DNA from: Faucicola osloensis_D
Lineage (GTDB): Bacteria; Pseudomonadota; Gammaproteobacteria; Pseudomonadales; Moraxellaceae
Direction: 5' to 3' (one strand)
Length of the DNA stretch: 64,000 nucleotides
Assembly: GCA_020041925.1 (NCBI GenBank)
Contig: CP083409.1
Shown here piece after piece: positions 33,896 through 42,080 of this stretch (positions are counted from its first letter, which is position 1; the number at the start of each line of letters is the position of its first letter). A program made the position numbers and the translations under genes. The notes beneath the pieces were generated by a model. That model was not told the DNA's origin, searched no databases, and saw only the letters and a list, made by a program, of their open reading frames with translations.

Positions 33896-34474
33896 ATGAC
33901 CAATCAATCACAGGTAGCAGCGCAACCAATATCATCAGAGGCTAAAAAGGTATTAGACTTTTGGTTGCAGCAAAATACTAAGCCATTTTGGTTTGCCAAA
34001 GATGAGGATTTTGATAAAACGGTAACGGCTAAATTTTTAGCCACACTTGAGCAAGCCAAACGAGGCGAGTTAGGGGATTGGCGAGCCAGTACAAAAGGGC
34101 GACTGGCAGAAATCATTGTATTGGACCAGTTTTCGCGCAATATTTTTCGAGATTCTTCACAAGCTTTTGCCCAAGATGGCATGGCGTTAGTATTGGCGCA
34201 AGAAATCGTCAAACAGCCAGATTTTGACAAGTTAAATCAAGAGGAACGCAATTTTGCTTTAATGCCTTTTATGCATGCGGAATCGGTAATCATTCATCAG
34301 CAGGCGTTGCCACTATTTAAAAAATACGCCAGTGCCGATACGTTAGCGTTTGAATATAAGCATCAAGCCATTATTGAAAGATTTGGGCGTTATCCGCACC
34401 GCAATGCGATTTTGGGTAGACAATCGAGTGATGAGGAAATTGCCTTTTTACAACAACCCAACTCGTCATTTTAA
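33896..34474 (+). CDS. DUF924 family protein
   Basis: A 192-residue soluble alpha-helical protein of the DUF924 family (TPR-like fold). The conserved pattern VLDFWL near 20, FWFAKDEDFDKTV near 31-43, the LAEIIVLDQFSRNIFR block near 74-90 and the C-terminal ERFGRYPHRNAILGR are all present. Function is unknown; no membrane segment or signal peptide. ACAAAAGGAAAGCAA before the ATG at 33896 is a strong ribosome site. It is convergent with queG and their 3' ends overlap by four bases, with no terminator between them. Confidence 0.9.
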   Translation: MTNQSQVAAQPISSEAKKVLDFWLQQNTKPFWFAKDEDFDKTVTAKFLATLEQAKRGELGDWRASTKGRLAEIIVLDQFSRNIFRDSSQAFAQDGMALVLAQEIVKQPDFDKLNQEERNFALMPFMHAESVIIHQQALPLFKKYASADTLAFEYKHQAIIERFGRYPHRNAILGRQSSDEEIAFLQQPNSSF

Positions 34475-35598
34475 CTTTTATTAAGTTGTTGCTTAATCGC
34501 CCAATCAATATGTTCTTGTGTGTTCTCGCTTAGCATGGGGCGTTTTTGTTGCAATTTGTCAATAATTGCTTGGCTAAATGGTGCATTACCCAAGGCTACC
34601 GCCACATTGCGCATAAAATTGTCGTAGCCCGTGCGGCGAATTGGCGAGCCTTCGGTTTTTGTCAAAAAATCCTGTGCATCCCACGCCCATAATTCAAGCA
34701 GTGACATATCATCTAAACGGTGACGCGGATTAAAATCCTCAATCGTCGCTAATCTGGCAAATTTATTCCAAGGGCAAATCAACTGACAATCATCACAGCC
34801 AAAAATACGATTGCCGATTTTGGGGCGAAGTTCTACAGGGATTTTGCCATCTAATTCAATGGTTAAATACGAAATACACAGCCGTGCATCGACATCATAA
34901 TGCCCGGTGGGTGTTTTGCGGATGGCATGGGTAGGGCACACATGAATACAAGCACGGCAACTGCCACAATGCGATAATGTGGTTTCGATTTGCTTGTTAT
35001 CCTCTGCCAAAGGCAAGCTGGTGAATAATTCCCCCAACACAAAAAATGACCCCGCTTGTGGATGAATCAGCAAAGTGTGTTTGCCTGTCCAGCCCAAACC
35101 TGCTTGCTCAGCCAACGCGCGCTCAAATATAGGCGCGGAGTCGCTAAAGGGGCGAAATACAAAGTCGTTGGCATATTGCGGATAATCGGTGGTTAGTTTG
35201 TCTTGAATCAGTCTGGCTAGGGTTTTTAGTAATCCTCGCATGGTTTTATGATAATCACGTCCTCGAGCATAGCGGGCAATAATCGCTGAGTTGGGGCGCT
35301 CGTTGTCTGGCACACTGCGTTTGGGCGGCGGCGTGACCAGATAATCTAAACGCACGCTAATGATACTTTGCGTCCTGTCAACTAACAGGGCAGGGTTAGC
35401 ACGTTTATCATGATTGTCTTCAAAAAACAGCATATCGCCATGTTTACCTTGTGCTAGCCAGGTTTGCAAGGCATCAAGCTGTTTTACAAAGATGGGATTG
35501 GTTGGATGGACAAAGCCACAATCAGCAAACCCCAACGCCTTGGCTTGCGCTTTTATCCAGCCCTTGAGTGCATTGAGTTCATTTGTAGTGTCCAACAT
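34471..35598 (-). CDS. queG: Epoxyqueuosine reductase
   Basis: Cobalamin- and iron-sulfur-dependent enzyme that reduces epoxyqueuosine to queuosine in tRNA, the last step of the pathway. 375 residues. Two ferredoxin-type 4Fe-4S motifs are visible: CGSCRACIHVCPTHAI near 211-226 and CDDCQLICPWN near 268-278. The C-terminal HEAT-like part shows NFMRNVAVALGNAP. Divergent from nnr, the same neighbour as in E. coli (yjeS-yjeF). The cobalamin adenosyltransferase at 54972 may be part of the cell's B12 use. Its stop overlaps the convergent DUF924 stop region by four bases. Confidence 0.96.
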   Translation of the reverse strand: MLDTTNELNALKGWIKAQAKALGFADCGFVHPTNPIFVKQLDALQTWLAQGKHGDMLFFEDNHDKRANPALLVDRTQSIISVRLDYLVTPPPKRSVPDNERPNSAIIARYARGRDYHKTMRGLLKTLARLIQDKLTTDYPQYANDFVFRPFSDSAPIFERALAEQAGLGWTGKHTLLIHPQAGSFFVLGELFTSLPLAEDNKQIETTLSHCGSCRACIHVCPTHAIRKTPTGHYDVDARLCISYLTIELDGKIPVELRPKIGNRIFGCDDCQLICPWNKFARLATIEDFNPRHRLDDMSLLELWAWDAQDFLTKTEGSPIRRTGYDNFMRNVAVALGNAPFSQAIIDKLQQKRPMLSENTQEHIDWAIKQQLNKS

Positions 35599-35626
35599 GC
35601 CAATAACCAGATAAAATTAAAATGCT

Positions 35627-35635
35627 ATTATAACA
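35627..35635 (-). promoter_or_regulatory. Extended -10 promoter of queG
   Basis: On the minus strand this reads TGTTATAAT: TATAAT with a TG extension. Transcription would begin near 35620, about 22 bases before the queG ATG. Confidence 0.6.
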
Positions 35636-35668
35636 AAATAAACACCTATCATATCATTGGATCATCTT

Positions 35669-37360
35669 ATGCAAAGTAATGCACAGACGGATAAAAATAC
35701 TGTGATGCAAAACGCCATTGCCTTATATACCCCCAAACAAATTTATGACATTGAAAAAAACTGGTTTAGCAAAAATGACAGTTTTGCCTTAATGCAACAA
35801 GCTGCATGGCAACTTGCACACATCATCAAGCAGGAAAGTAGCAATCAAAAAGGCAGTCACCCTCAAAAAAGCAATCACCCTCAAAAAAGCAGTCACTCTC
35901 AAAAATCGGTATTGGTAGTGGCAGGCGCGGGTAATAATGGCGGCGATGCTTGGTTGGTGGCGCATTATGTGAACAAGCTTTGCCCACATTGGTCAGTTAC
36001 CGTAGTACAAGTCGCAGCGCCTAGCACCCTCGACAGCCAAACGGCAAAGCAGATGTACCAGTCAAATTGTGCAAATGCGCCAAAATATCTGACGTTGACA
36101 GCATTTTTACAGCCATTCTATGAACTTGGTTTGAGCTATCATTATAATGTGGTGATTGATGGGTTATTGGGGATTGGGCTCGATGGCAAGCCTAGCGGTG
36201 ATTATCAGACAATCATCAATTGGATTAATCAATATCGCAAGCAAAGTGACTTTTGTCAAGCCATCAGCATCGATGTACCCAGCGGACTTAATGCCGCTAC
36301 GGGCGAAGTATACGATGACACTGCGATTAAGGCAGACAAGACACTTTGTCTAATTGGGCGAAAGGTCGGACTGCATATCGGGGATAGTAAAGATTATGTT
36401 GGCACTGTGATTGATGTGCCTTTGCTCCCTATTGAACAATCAGGCATCTTGTTGCATTGCACGCTACCTAACTTGCCACAACGTCAGCAGGTGAGCCATA
36501 AAGGTACGTATGGTCATGTACTTATCATCGGTGGCAATCGGCTACAGGATGGGCATGGCATGGCAGGGGCGGCGATATTGGCCGCCAGTGCAGCATTGAG
36601 CAGTGGTGCAGGCAAAGTCACCGTTGCTTGTCATCGTGATTTTCATCCAGCCATTGTCACCGCGTTGCCCAATGCCATGACCGCGGATTTACACAATATC
36701 GCTAGCGTCATCGAGCTGATTAACGCGGTGGATGTGGTTGCTATTGGCATGGGTCTGGGTAGAGATAAAGTAACGCTTGATTTATTTAACCAGTATCTTA
36801 CGGCCATCAAACAATCAGAGAAGCTATGTGTCATTGATGCCGATGGTTTATACCATTTAGCAGATTGGGCAGGCGCGAGTGACGGTTTAAATGCTCCAAG
36901 TCAATCACGCTTGGGACAGTCAAACCAACGGTTTTATTTAACGCCGCATTCAGCGGAAGCAGGACGTTTGCTCAATCAACATTATGCTGACATTGATCGA
37001 GACAAAATCAGCGCGATTCGGGCGTTAGCTCACCAATATGGGGGCAATTGGCTTATCAAAGGGGCACAAACGATTGTGCTTGAACGTGCCAGTCTTGAGC
37101 GTGACAGTTTTGAAATAGACTGTATTGATATCTGCGGCTTGGGTAATGCCGGTATGGCAACGGCTGGCATGGGCGACTGCTTGGCAGGTCTGATGGCGGG
37201 CTTATTGGCGCAAGCAATTGCCGCACCCATGCTAACTTCCGTGCTCATACATGCCAAAGCAGGTGATACGTTAGCAGAAAAAATGGGTGAATATGCATTG
37301 CAGGCCAATCACATGGCATCGGCAATCGGTGACATCACCCATCAAATCACGCAAGATTAA
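35669..37360 (+). CDS. nnr: Bifunctional NAD(P)H-hydrate epimerase / ADP-dependent dehydratase
   Basis: Repairs damaged NAD(P)H hydrates. The N-terminal YjeF_N domain epimerises R and S hydrates (VVAGAGNNGGDAWLVA near 84-99, DGLLGIGLDG near 164-173). The C-terminal YjeF_C carbohydrate-kinase-like domain dehydrates the S form with ADP (HVLIIGGNRLQDGHGMAGAA near 286-305, AGMGDCLAGLMAGLLAQ near 501-517). From the ATG at 35669 it has 563 residues; a TTG four codons upstream is less likely. A hydrophilic insert at about 55-80 contains an 18-bp DNA repeat translated as three copies of a Lys-x-x-His-x-Gln unit. Divergent from queG. Confidence 0.95.
   Translation: MQSNAQTDKNTVMQNAIALYTPKQIYDIEKNWFSKNDSFALMQQAAWQLAHIIKQESSNQKGSHPQKSNHPQKSSHSQKSVLVVAGAGNNGGDAWLVAHYVNKLCPHWSVTVVQVAAPSTLDSQTAKQMYQSNCANAPKYLTLTAFLQPFYELGLSYHYNVVIDGLLGIGLDGKPSGDYQTIINWINQYRKQSDFCQAISIDVPSGLNAATGEVYDDTAIKADKTLCLIGRKVGLHIGDSKDYVGTVIDVPLLPIEQSGILLHCTLPNLPQRQQVSHKGTYGHVLIIGGNRLQDGHGMAGAAILAASAALSSGAGKVTVACHRDFHPAIVTALPNAMTADLHNIASVIELINAVDVVAIGMGLGRDKVTLDLFNQYLTAIKQSEKLCVIDADGLYHLADWAGASDGLNAPSQSRLGQSNQRFYLTPHSAEAGRLLNQHYADIDRDKISAIRALAHQYGGNWLIKGAQTIVLERASLERDSFEIDCIDICGLGNAGMATAGMGDCLAGLMAGLLAQAIAAPMLTSVLIHAKAGDTLAEKMGEYALQANHMASAIGDITHQITQD
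35849..35902. repeat. 18-bp coding minisatellite in nnr, three units
   Basis: Units begin at 35849, 35867 and 35885 (first unit AAAGGCAGTCACCCTCAA) with two or three differences between them. Being a multiple of three, copy-number change would keep frame. They encode residues 61-78. Confidence 0.88.
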
Positions 37361-37392
37361 AATCAAGGCAGGTTAACAAGATTCAATAGAAA

Positions 37393-37416
37393 AAAGGTGA
37401 GAATTCACTCACCTTT
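37393..37416 (-). terminator. Intrinsic terminator of the DUF4124 gene (minus strand)
   Basis: AAAGGTGAG (37393-37401) pairs with CTCACCTTT (37408-37416) around AATTCA. The A-run at 37387-37395 gives a T-run on the minus strand. It may also stop nnr less efficiently. Confidence 0.8.
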
Positions 37417-37471
37417 AAGCTTTACACACCTTTAATTTTAATTGAATGCTAAAGTCATATAGCATGCAAAG

Positions 37472-37948
37472 TTATTTACAGTATTGGCTCACCGTTTGCG
37501 CGACTTGCTGACGGCGTAGCTCAATTTCACGACCATCTAAATATTTACGTTCACCTTTATTATCCATCTCATAGACGCGCCCGCCTTGGTTTAGATTAGC
37601 AAGGGTATTTTGTAAGGCTTTGCAGCGCTCCGCATCTTGCTGTTTTTTGAGTTGCTGATTTTGTGCCTCAAGCTCAGCAGCGCGTTTTTGATCGGCTGTC
37701 AGCGTTGGTGATACACCTGATGCAGCACCTGTGCTATTGCCAGCGGTTGCAGGTGCACGACTACTAGGTCCAAGTTCACGGGTATTAACCACTTGCACTT
37801 GTCGCAAATTAACACCATTGGTCGGCGCATATTGGCTATAATGCGGCACACCATTTTTGTCAGTCCACTTGTAATAAGTTGCTGCATTTGAACTCGCCAT
37901 AACGAATGGTGATAACATGAGTGATAACAAAAACAGTGGCTTTAACAT
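37472..37948 (-). CDS. Exported DUF4124 domain protein
   Basis: 158 residues. Signal peptide MLKPLFLLSLMLSPFVMASSNA, then the short DUF4124 domain with YYKWTDKNGVPHYSQYAP at about 25-42, a pattern shared by many proteobacterial periplasmic proteins and of unknown role. A Ser/Thr/Ala/Gly-rich linker (about 58-82) and a Gln/Lys/Glu-rich coiled-coil-like stretch (about 85-110) follow. Two cysteines, one near 108 and one two residues from the end (YCK), could form a disulfide. It stands alone on the minus strand between nnr and the long ilv leader. Confidence 0.85.
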   Translation of the reverse strand: MLKPLFLLSLMLSPFVMASSNAATYYKWTDKNGVPHYSQYAPTNGVNLRQVQVVNTRELGPSSRAPATAGNSTGAASGVSPTLTADQKRAAELEAQNQQLKKQQDAERCKALQNTLANLNQGGRVYEMDNKGERKYLDGREIELRRQQVAQTVSQYCK

Positions 37949-38179
37949 TGTTTTTCCTGTGCAAGAAACGAGAAAATTATGCGATAGCCTATCACAGCTT
38001 GATAGCTTTTAGCAGTAAATTTCGACAGGATAATCGTTTAATTTCCTAAATGTAATTTTCTAAAAACGGCTGGCTCAATTAGTCCGAGATTTTAAAGTTT
38101 ATTAAGCTTTAAAACCAAGCCTTAAAACGAATTCATTTACCTATAACTAAAAGTTATAAATTCTAGTAGCTTTTTTTTA

Positions 38180-38208
38180 TTGACAAGTGTTAAAAAAACT
38201 CACATCAT
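38180..38208 (+). promoter_or_regulatory. Candidate sigma70 promoter of the ilvBNC leader
   Basis: A perfect -35 TTGACA at 38180-38185, 17 bases, and CATCAT (4 of 6 matches) at 38203-38208. Transcription from near 38215 would give a leader of about 365 bases before ilvB. Confidence 0.5.
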
Positions 38209-38225
38209 AAGTCCTCTGCTGGTCG

Positions 38226-38252
38226 TTAGTAACAATTATCGTTGGTTACTAA
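38226..38252 (+). promoter_or_regulatory. Leader hairpin 1 upstream of ilvB
   Basis: TTAGTAAC (38226-38233) and GTTACTAA (38245-38252) are perfect inverted repeats with an 11-base loop. Confidence 0.6.
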
Positions 38253-38292
38253 TTGGTAAAATCTAAGCTAATTGGCGCTATCCGCTGATTAG

Positions 38293-38320
38293 GCTCTTCA
38301 ATTGGATGAGAGCATTTTTT
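38293..38320 (+). promoter_or_regulatory. Terminator-like hairpin in the ilvB leader
   Basis: GCTCTT (38293-38298) pairs with GAGAGC (38308-38313, one G-T pair), followed by ATTTTTT. Its 5' arm can instead pair with AGCTAAT further upstream (about 38267-38273 with ATTAGGCT at 38288-38295), so two exclusive folds exist. Confidence 0.5.
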
Positions 38321-38428
38321 ACCGTTGTTGTTGTTTATGAATCTAAACAAAAGAATCTAACAACCCTGACTTATCGGTCAACAAAGACAAAAAGTAGCCA
38401 TCAATTTATACATTACGTAATTTTCGTG

Positions 38429-38470
38429 ATGCTTTCTTTTTTGGTTATCATGCTTTTTGCCCTCGTCTGA
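38429..38470 (+). CDS. Putative ilv leader peptide
   Basis: An ATG-initiated frame of 13 codons, MLSFLVIMLFALV, then TGA. Seven of 13 residues are Leu, Val or Ile, the end products of the pathway encoded by ilvB-ilvN-ilvC. It ends 37 bases before a perfect intrinsic-terminator hairpin. This is the layout of a ribosome-mediated attenuator: shortage of charged branched-chain tRNAs would stall the ribosome here and change the RNA fold. The ribosome site is poor, which weakens the case. A pausing-type hairpin (CACTGT 38477-38482 with ACGGTG 38492-38497) follows at once. The antiterminator pairing is not fully resolved by eye. Confidence 0.55.
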   Translation: MLSFLVIMLFALV

Positions 38471-38507
38471 TTTGTTCACTGTTACCTTATGACGGTGTTG
38501 AAGATTC

Positions 38508-38530
38508 TTGCTAATCATTTAGCAATTTTT
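38508..38530 (+). terminator. Attenuator terminator upstream of ilvB
   Basis: TTGCTAA (38508-38514) pairs perfectly with TTAGCAA (38519-38525) around TCAT, followed by TTTTT (38526-38530). It lies 50 bases before the ilvB start, within the leader and not after a gene, so it should act as a conditional terminator. Confidence 0.7.
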
Positions 38531-38579
38531 ATCTGAAACAACTTCCCAGTATCATTTTTGAAGACGACCATAAAAGGTG

Positions 38580-40409
38580 ATGACAGTGACTCAAACTACC
38601 CAAGCTCCCAATATGACGGGAGAAAACCAAACGGCTCACGCTGCACCCAATTTTGACAAAAAAACCGCCAAAGCCTCAGCAGGTGAACCTGTGATGATGT
38701 CTGGTGCAGAAATGCTGGTGCAAGCGCTAATTGACGAAGGTGTTGAATACATTTTTGGCTATCCAGGTGGCGCCGTGTTGCATATTTATGATGCTTTGTT
38801 CAAACAAGATAGCATTGAGCACATCCTCGTGCGTCACGAACAAGCAGCGGGTCATATGGCAGATGCTTATTCCCGTGTGACAGGTCAAACTGGGGTGGTA
38901 TTAGCGACATCAGGTCCAGGCGCCACCAATACGGTTACTGCCATCGCTACCGCGTTTATGGATTCCATTCCGATGGTTATCATCTCAGGTCAGGTGCCTT
39001 CAAGCCTCATCGGTGATGATGCGTTCCAAGAAACTGATATGATTGGTGTGTCACGTCCTGTCGTCAAACACAGTTTTCAAGTACGTCATGCCAGCGAAAT
39101 CCCAGAAATCGTGCGCAAAGCATTTTATATCGCAAGCTCTGGTCGCCCAGGTCCTGTGGTGATTGATGTACCCAAAGACAAAACTGCGCCTAATGAAAAA
39201 TTCCCTTATCATTTCCCTGAGTCGGTCAGTATGCGTTCTTACCAACCATCGGTTCGCGGTCATTCAGGACAAATTCGTAAAGCCATCGAAACCTTAATTG
39301 CTGCCAAACGCCCTGTACTATATTCAGGTGGTGGCGTGATTGCATCAAACGCCAGTGCAGAATTAACCGCATTAGCCCGTTTACTTAATTTGCCGGTGAC
39401 TAATACTTTGATGGGATTGGGCGCTTATCCAGGGTCGGATAAACAGTTTTTAGGTATGCTTGGGATGCATGGTACGTATGAAGCCAATATGACCATGCAC
39501 AATTCAGATGTGATTTTGGCTGTGGGTGCGCGTTTTGATGACCGTGTGACCAACAATACGCAAAAATTCTGTCCAAACGCTAAAATTATCCATATTGATA
39601 TCGACCCTGCGTCAATCTCAAAAACCATTAACGCACATATCCCGATCGTCGGTGATGTAAAAAATGTGTTAAGCGATATGCTCGCCGTATTAACAGAAAA
39701 TAACGCACAGCTTGACCAAGCGGCGCTAAATGATTGGTGGGCGCAAATCAATGAATGGCGTAAACGCCATGGTCTACGCTATGACAAAGACGACAGCAAT
39801 GGCATGAAACCACAGCACGTTGTTGAGCGCTTATACGAGTTAACGCATGGTAAAGCTATCATCACCTCTGATGTGGGTCAGCACCAAATGTTTGCAGCCC
39901 TATACTATAAGTACGATGAGCCGCGTCAATGGTTAAACTCAGGTGGGTTAGGCACTATGGGGGTAGGATTACCTTATGCAATGGCCGCCAAACTTGCTAA
40001 CCCAGAGCGTGATGTGGTCTGTATCACAGGTGAAGGCTCAATTCAGATGAATATTCAAGAGCTATCAACTTGCCTACAATATAACTTACCAGTGAAGATT
40101 TTAAATCTTAACAACGCCCAGTTGGGTATGGTCAAACAATGGCAAGACATGATTTATGAAGGTCGTCATTCGCACTCTTATATGGATTCATTGCCAGATT
40201 TTGTCAAACTTGCAGAAGCTTATGGTCATGTCGGTATCCAAATCACCGACCCCGCCAAACTTGATGAACAACTTGCTTATGCCTTATCACTTAAAGATCG
40301 ATTGGTATTTATCGATGTACTCGTCGATAAAAATGAGCATGTTTATCCAATGCAATTAGCAGGTCAGTCAATGCGTGATATGTGGTTAGCCAAAGGGGAG
40401 CGTACCTAA
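38580..40409 (+). CDS. ilvB: Acetolactate synthase large subunit
   Basis: Thiamine-diphosphate and FAD enzyme making acetolactate or acetohydroxybutyrate, first common step to Val, Leu and Ile. 609 residues from the ATG at 38580. GTG 38577 and GTG 38586 are close alternatives, and AAAAGG at 38572-38577 fits the GTG at 38586 best by spacing. The first 40 residues are polar and not conserved. The catalytic Glu lies in LVRHEQAAGHMAD, and the TPP/Mg site is GEGSIQMN (usual GDG is GEG) to LNLNNAQLGMV. Its stop overlaps the ilvN start by one base, and a long attenuator-like leader precedes it. The gene symbol ilvB versus ilvI is a convention. Confidence 0.95.
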   Translation: MTVTQTTQAPNMTGENQTAHAAPNFDKKTAKASAGEPVMMSGAEMLVQALIDEGVEYIFGYPGGAVLHIYDALFKQDSIEHILVRHEQAAGHMADAYSRVTGQTGVVLATSGPGATNTVTAIATAFMDSIPMVIISGQVPSSLIGDDAFQETDMIGVSRPVVKHSFQVRHASEIPEIVRKAFYIASSGRPGPVVIDVPKDKTAPNEKFPYHFPESVSMRSYQPSVRGHSGQIRKAIETLIAAKRPVLYSGGGVIASNASAELTALARLLNLPVTNTLMGLGAYPGSDKQFLGMLGMHGTYEANMTMHNSDVILAVGARFDDRVTNNTQKFCPNAKIIHIDIDPASISKTINAHIPIVGDVKNVLSDMLAVLTENNAQLDQAALNDWWAQINEWRKRHGLRYDKDDSNGMKPQHVVERLYELTHGKAIITSDVGQHQMFAALYYKYDEPRQWLNSGGLGTMGVGLPYAMAAKLANPERDVVCITGEGSIQMNIQELSTCLQYNLPVKILNLNNAQLGMVKQWQDMIYEGRHSHSYMDSLPDFVKLAEAYGHVGIQITDPAKLDEQLAYALSLKDRLVFIDVLVDKNEHVYPMQLAGQSMRDMWLAKGERT

Positions 40410-40900
40410 TGAAACATTTAATTTCTGTCTTAATGGAAAATGAATCAGGGTCACTGTCTCGTGTGGTTGGCTTATTTTCACAACGTGGCTACAACATCGA
40501 GACACTGAACGTTGCCCCAACCGATGACCCGACTTTATCGCGTTTGACCTTGACCACAGATACCGATCAAAATAAGATTGAGCAAGTGACCAAACAGTTG
40601 CACAAGCTGATTGAAATCGTTAAAGTAACCACGCTGACCGATAGTGTACATATTGAGCGCGAACTCATGCTGATCAAAGTACGTGCCACGGGTAGCAACC
40701 GCGAGGAAGTCAAGCGCTGTGCGGATATCTTCCGTGCAAGTATTGTTGATATCACGCCCAATGTCTATACCATTCAAATTGTCGGTGACACCGCAAAATT
40801 GGACGGCTTTATCGAATTGATGGGACGTGAACGCATTTTAGAGGTCGTACGTTCTGGTGTTATTGGTATCGCTCGGGGTGAAAAAATCCTCAGCGTCTAA
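40409..40900 (+). CDS. ilvN: Acetolactate synthase small (regulatory) subunit
   Basis: 163 residues. An N-terminal ACT domain (MKHLISVLMENESGSLSRV, RGYNIETLNVAPT) binds valine for feedback inhibition and activates the large subunit; a C-terminal domain (ELMLIKVRATG, RIFRASIVDI-like block) completes the IlvH-type fold. Also called ilvH. Its ATG overlaps the ilvB stop (TAATG), so translation is coupled to make matched amounts of subunits. ilvC follows after 48 bases. Confidence 0.95.
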   Translation: MKHLISVLMENESGSLSRVVGLFSQRGYNIETLNVAPTDDPTLSRLTLTTDTDQNKIEQVTKQLHKLIEIVKVTTLTDSVHIERELMLIKVRATGSNREEVKRCADIFRASIVDITPNVYTIQIVGDTAKLDGFIELMGRERILEVVRSGVIGIARGEKILSV

Positions 40901-40948
40901 ATTTACCAACCTTTTAATAGTAGTTGTTTTTTACACAAGGAAATAGTT

Positions 40949-41965
40949 ATGAACATTTTTTATGATAAAGATTGTGATCTATCAATCATCCAAGGCAAAA
41001 AAGTTGCGATTATCGGTTACGGATCACAAGGTCACGCCCACGCATTGAACCTAAAAGACAGCGGTGTTGATGTCACAGTTGGCCTGCGCAAAGATTCATC
41101 ATCTTGGAAAAAAGCAGAAAATGCCGGTCTAAAAGTGGCTGAAGTAGAAGAAGCAGTCAAGCAAGCTGACTTAGTCATGATTTTGACCCCGGATGAATTC
41201 CAAAAACAACTTTACAATGACGTGATTGAGCCAAACATTAAACAAGGTGCTACGCTTGCATTTGCCCATGGTTTCTCTATCCATTACAACCAAGTGGTAC
41301 CACGCAAAGACTTAGACGTCATCATGATTGCGCCAAAAGCACCGGGTCATACCGTTCGTAACGAATTTGCCACAGGCGGCGGTATTCCTGACTTAATCGC
41401 CGTTTACCAAGATGCCTCTGGCCAAGCCAAACAAGTCGCGTTATCTTACGCGATGGGCGTCGGCGGCGGTCGTTCAGGTATCATCGAAACAACGTTCAAA
41501 GACGAAACTGAAACTGACCTATTTGGTGAGCAAGCGGTACTTTGTGGTGGTGCGGTTGAACTGGTCAAAATGGGCTTTGAAACCTTGGTTGAAGCAGGTT
41601 ATGCCCCAGAAATGGCTTACTTTGAATGTCTACACGAATTAAAATTGATCGTAGACTTGATGTACCAAGGCGGTATTGCTGATATGAACTACTCAATCAG
41701 TAACAACGCAGAATACGGTGAATACGTAACAGGTCTAGAAGTTATTAATGACCAATCACGTGAAGCGATGCGTAATGCTCTAAAACGTATCCAATCAGGC
41801 GAATATGCAAAAATGTTTATCGCTGAAGGTATGTCAAATTATCCATCAATGACAGCGCGCCGCCGTCAAACCGCTGAGCACGAAATCGAAAAAACAGGTG
41901 CCAAACTTCGCGGTATGATGCCTTGGATTACCTCAAGCAAAATCATCGATAAAGAGAAAAACTAG
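40949..41965 (+). CDS. ilvC: Ketol-acid reductoisomerase
   Basis: NADPH- and magnesium-dependent alkyl migration and reduction of acetolactate, second step of the branched-chain pathway. 338 residues, the class I (short) form. The Rossmann loop GYGSQGHAHALNLKDSG is near 24-40. The metal and substrate residues sit in ETDLFGEQAVLCGG (about 190-203) and in the Glu/Ser-rich C-terminal knotted domain (MNYSISNNAEYGEY). CAAGGAAATAGTT before 40949 gives a good ribosome site. It closes the ilvBNC operon, ended by the hairpin at 42031-42069. Confidence 0.97.
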   Translation: MNIFYDKDCDLSIIQGKKVAIIGYGSQGHAHALNLKDSGVDVTVGLRKDSSSWKKAENAGLKVAEVEEAVKQADLVMILTPDEFQKQLYNDVIEPNIKQGATLAFAHGFSIHYNQVVPRKDLDVIMIAPKAPGHTVRNEFATGGGIPDLIAVYQDASGQAKQVALSYAMGVGGGRSGIIETTFKDETETDLFGEQAVLCGGAVELVKMGFETLVEAGYAPEMAYFECLHELKLIVDLMYQGGIADMNYSISNNAEYGEYVTGLEVINDQSREAMRNALKRIQSGEYAKMFIAEGMSNYPSMTARRRQTAEHEIEKTGAKLRGMMPWITSSKIIDKEKN

Positions 41966-42030
41966 TTTTGCATCCAGTTAGTTTTACCGATGACATCATA
42001 CCCAATTGGTAAAAACGATAAAATGACAAT

Positions 42031-42069
42031 AACCCTGCGCTGTGTAAAGTTACATGGACAGGGTTTTTT
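42031..42069 (+). terminator. Intrinsic terminator after ilvC
   Basis: AACCCTG (42031-42037) pairs with CAGGGTT (42059-42065) enclosing a 21-base loop, followed by TTTT to 42069. Confidence 0.75.
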
Positions 42070-42080
42070 AGTATAAAATA

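Noticed and set aside
35849..35902. CRISPR array
   Set aside because: The 18-bp units are contiguous with no spacers and are in frame inside nnr. The other short repeats in the window are also direct tandem copies without spacers.
38180..38266. TTG-started frame with Leu/Val/Ile codon runs as the true ilv leader peptide
   Set aside because: The TTG coincides with the TTGACA -35 box, so it would not be in the transcript from that promoter, and no other start with a ribosome site exists in frame. Kept only as a remark in the findings.
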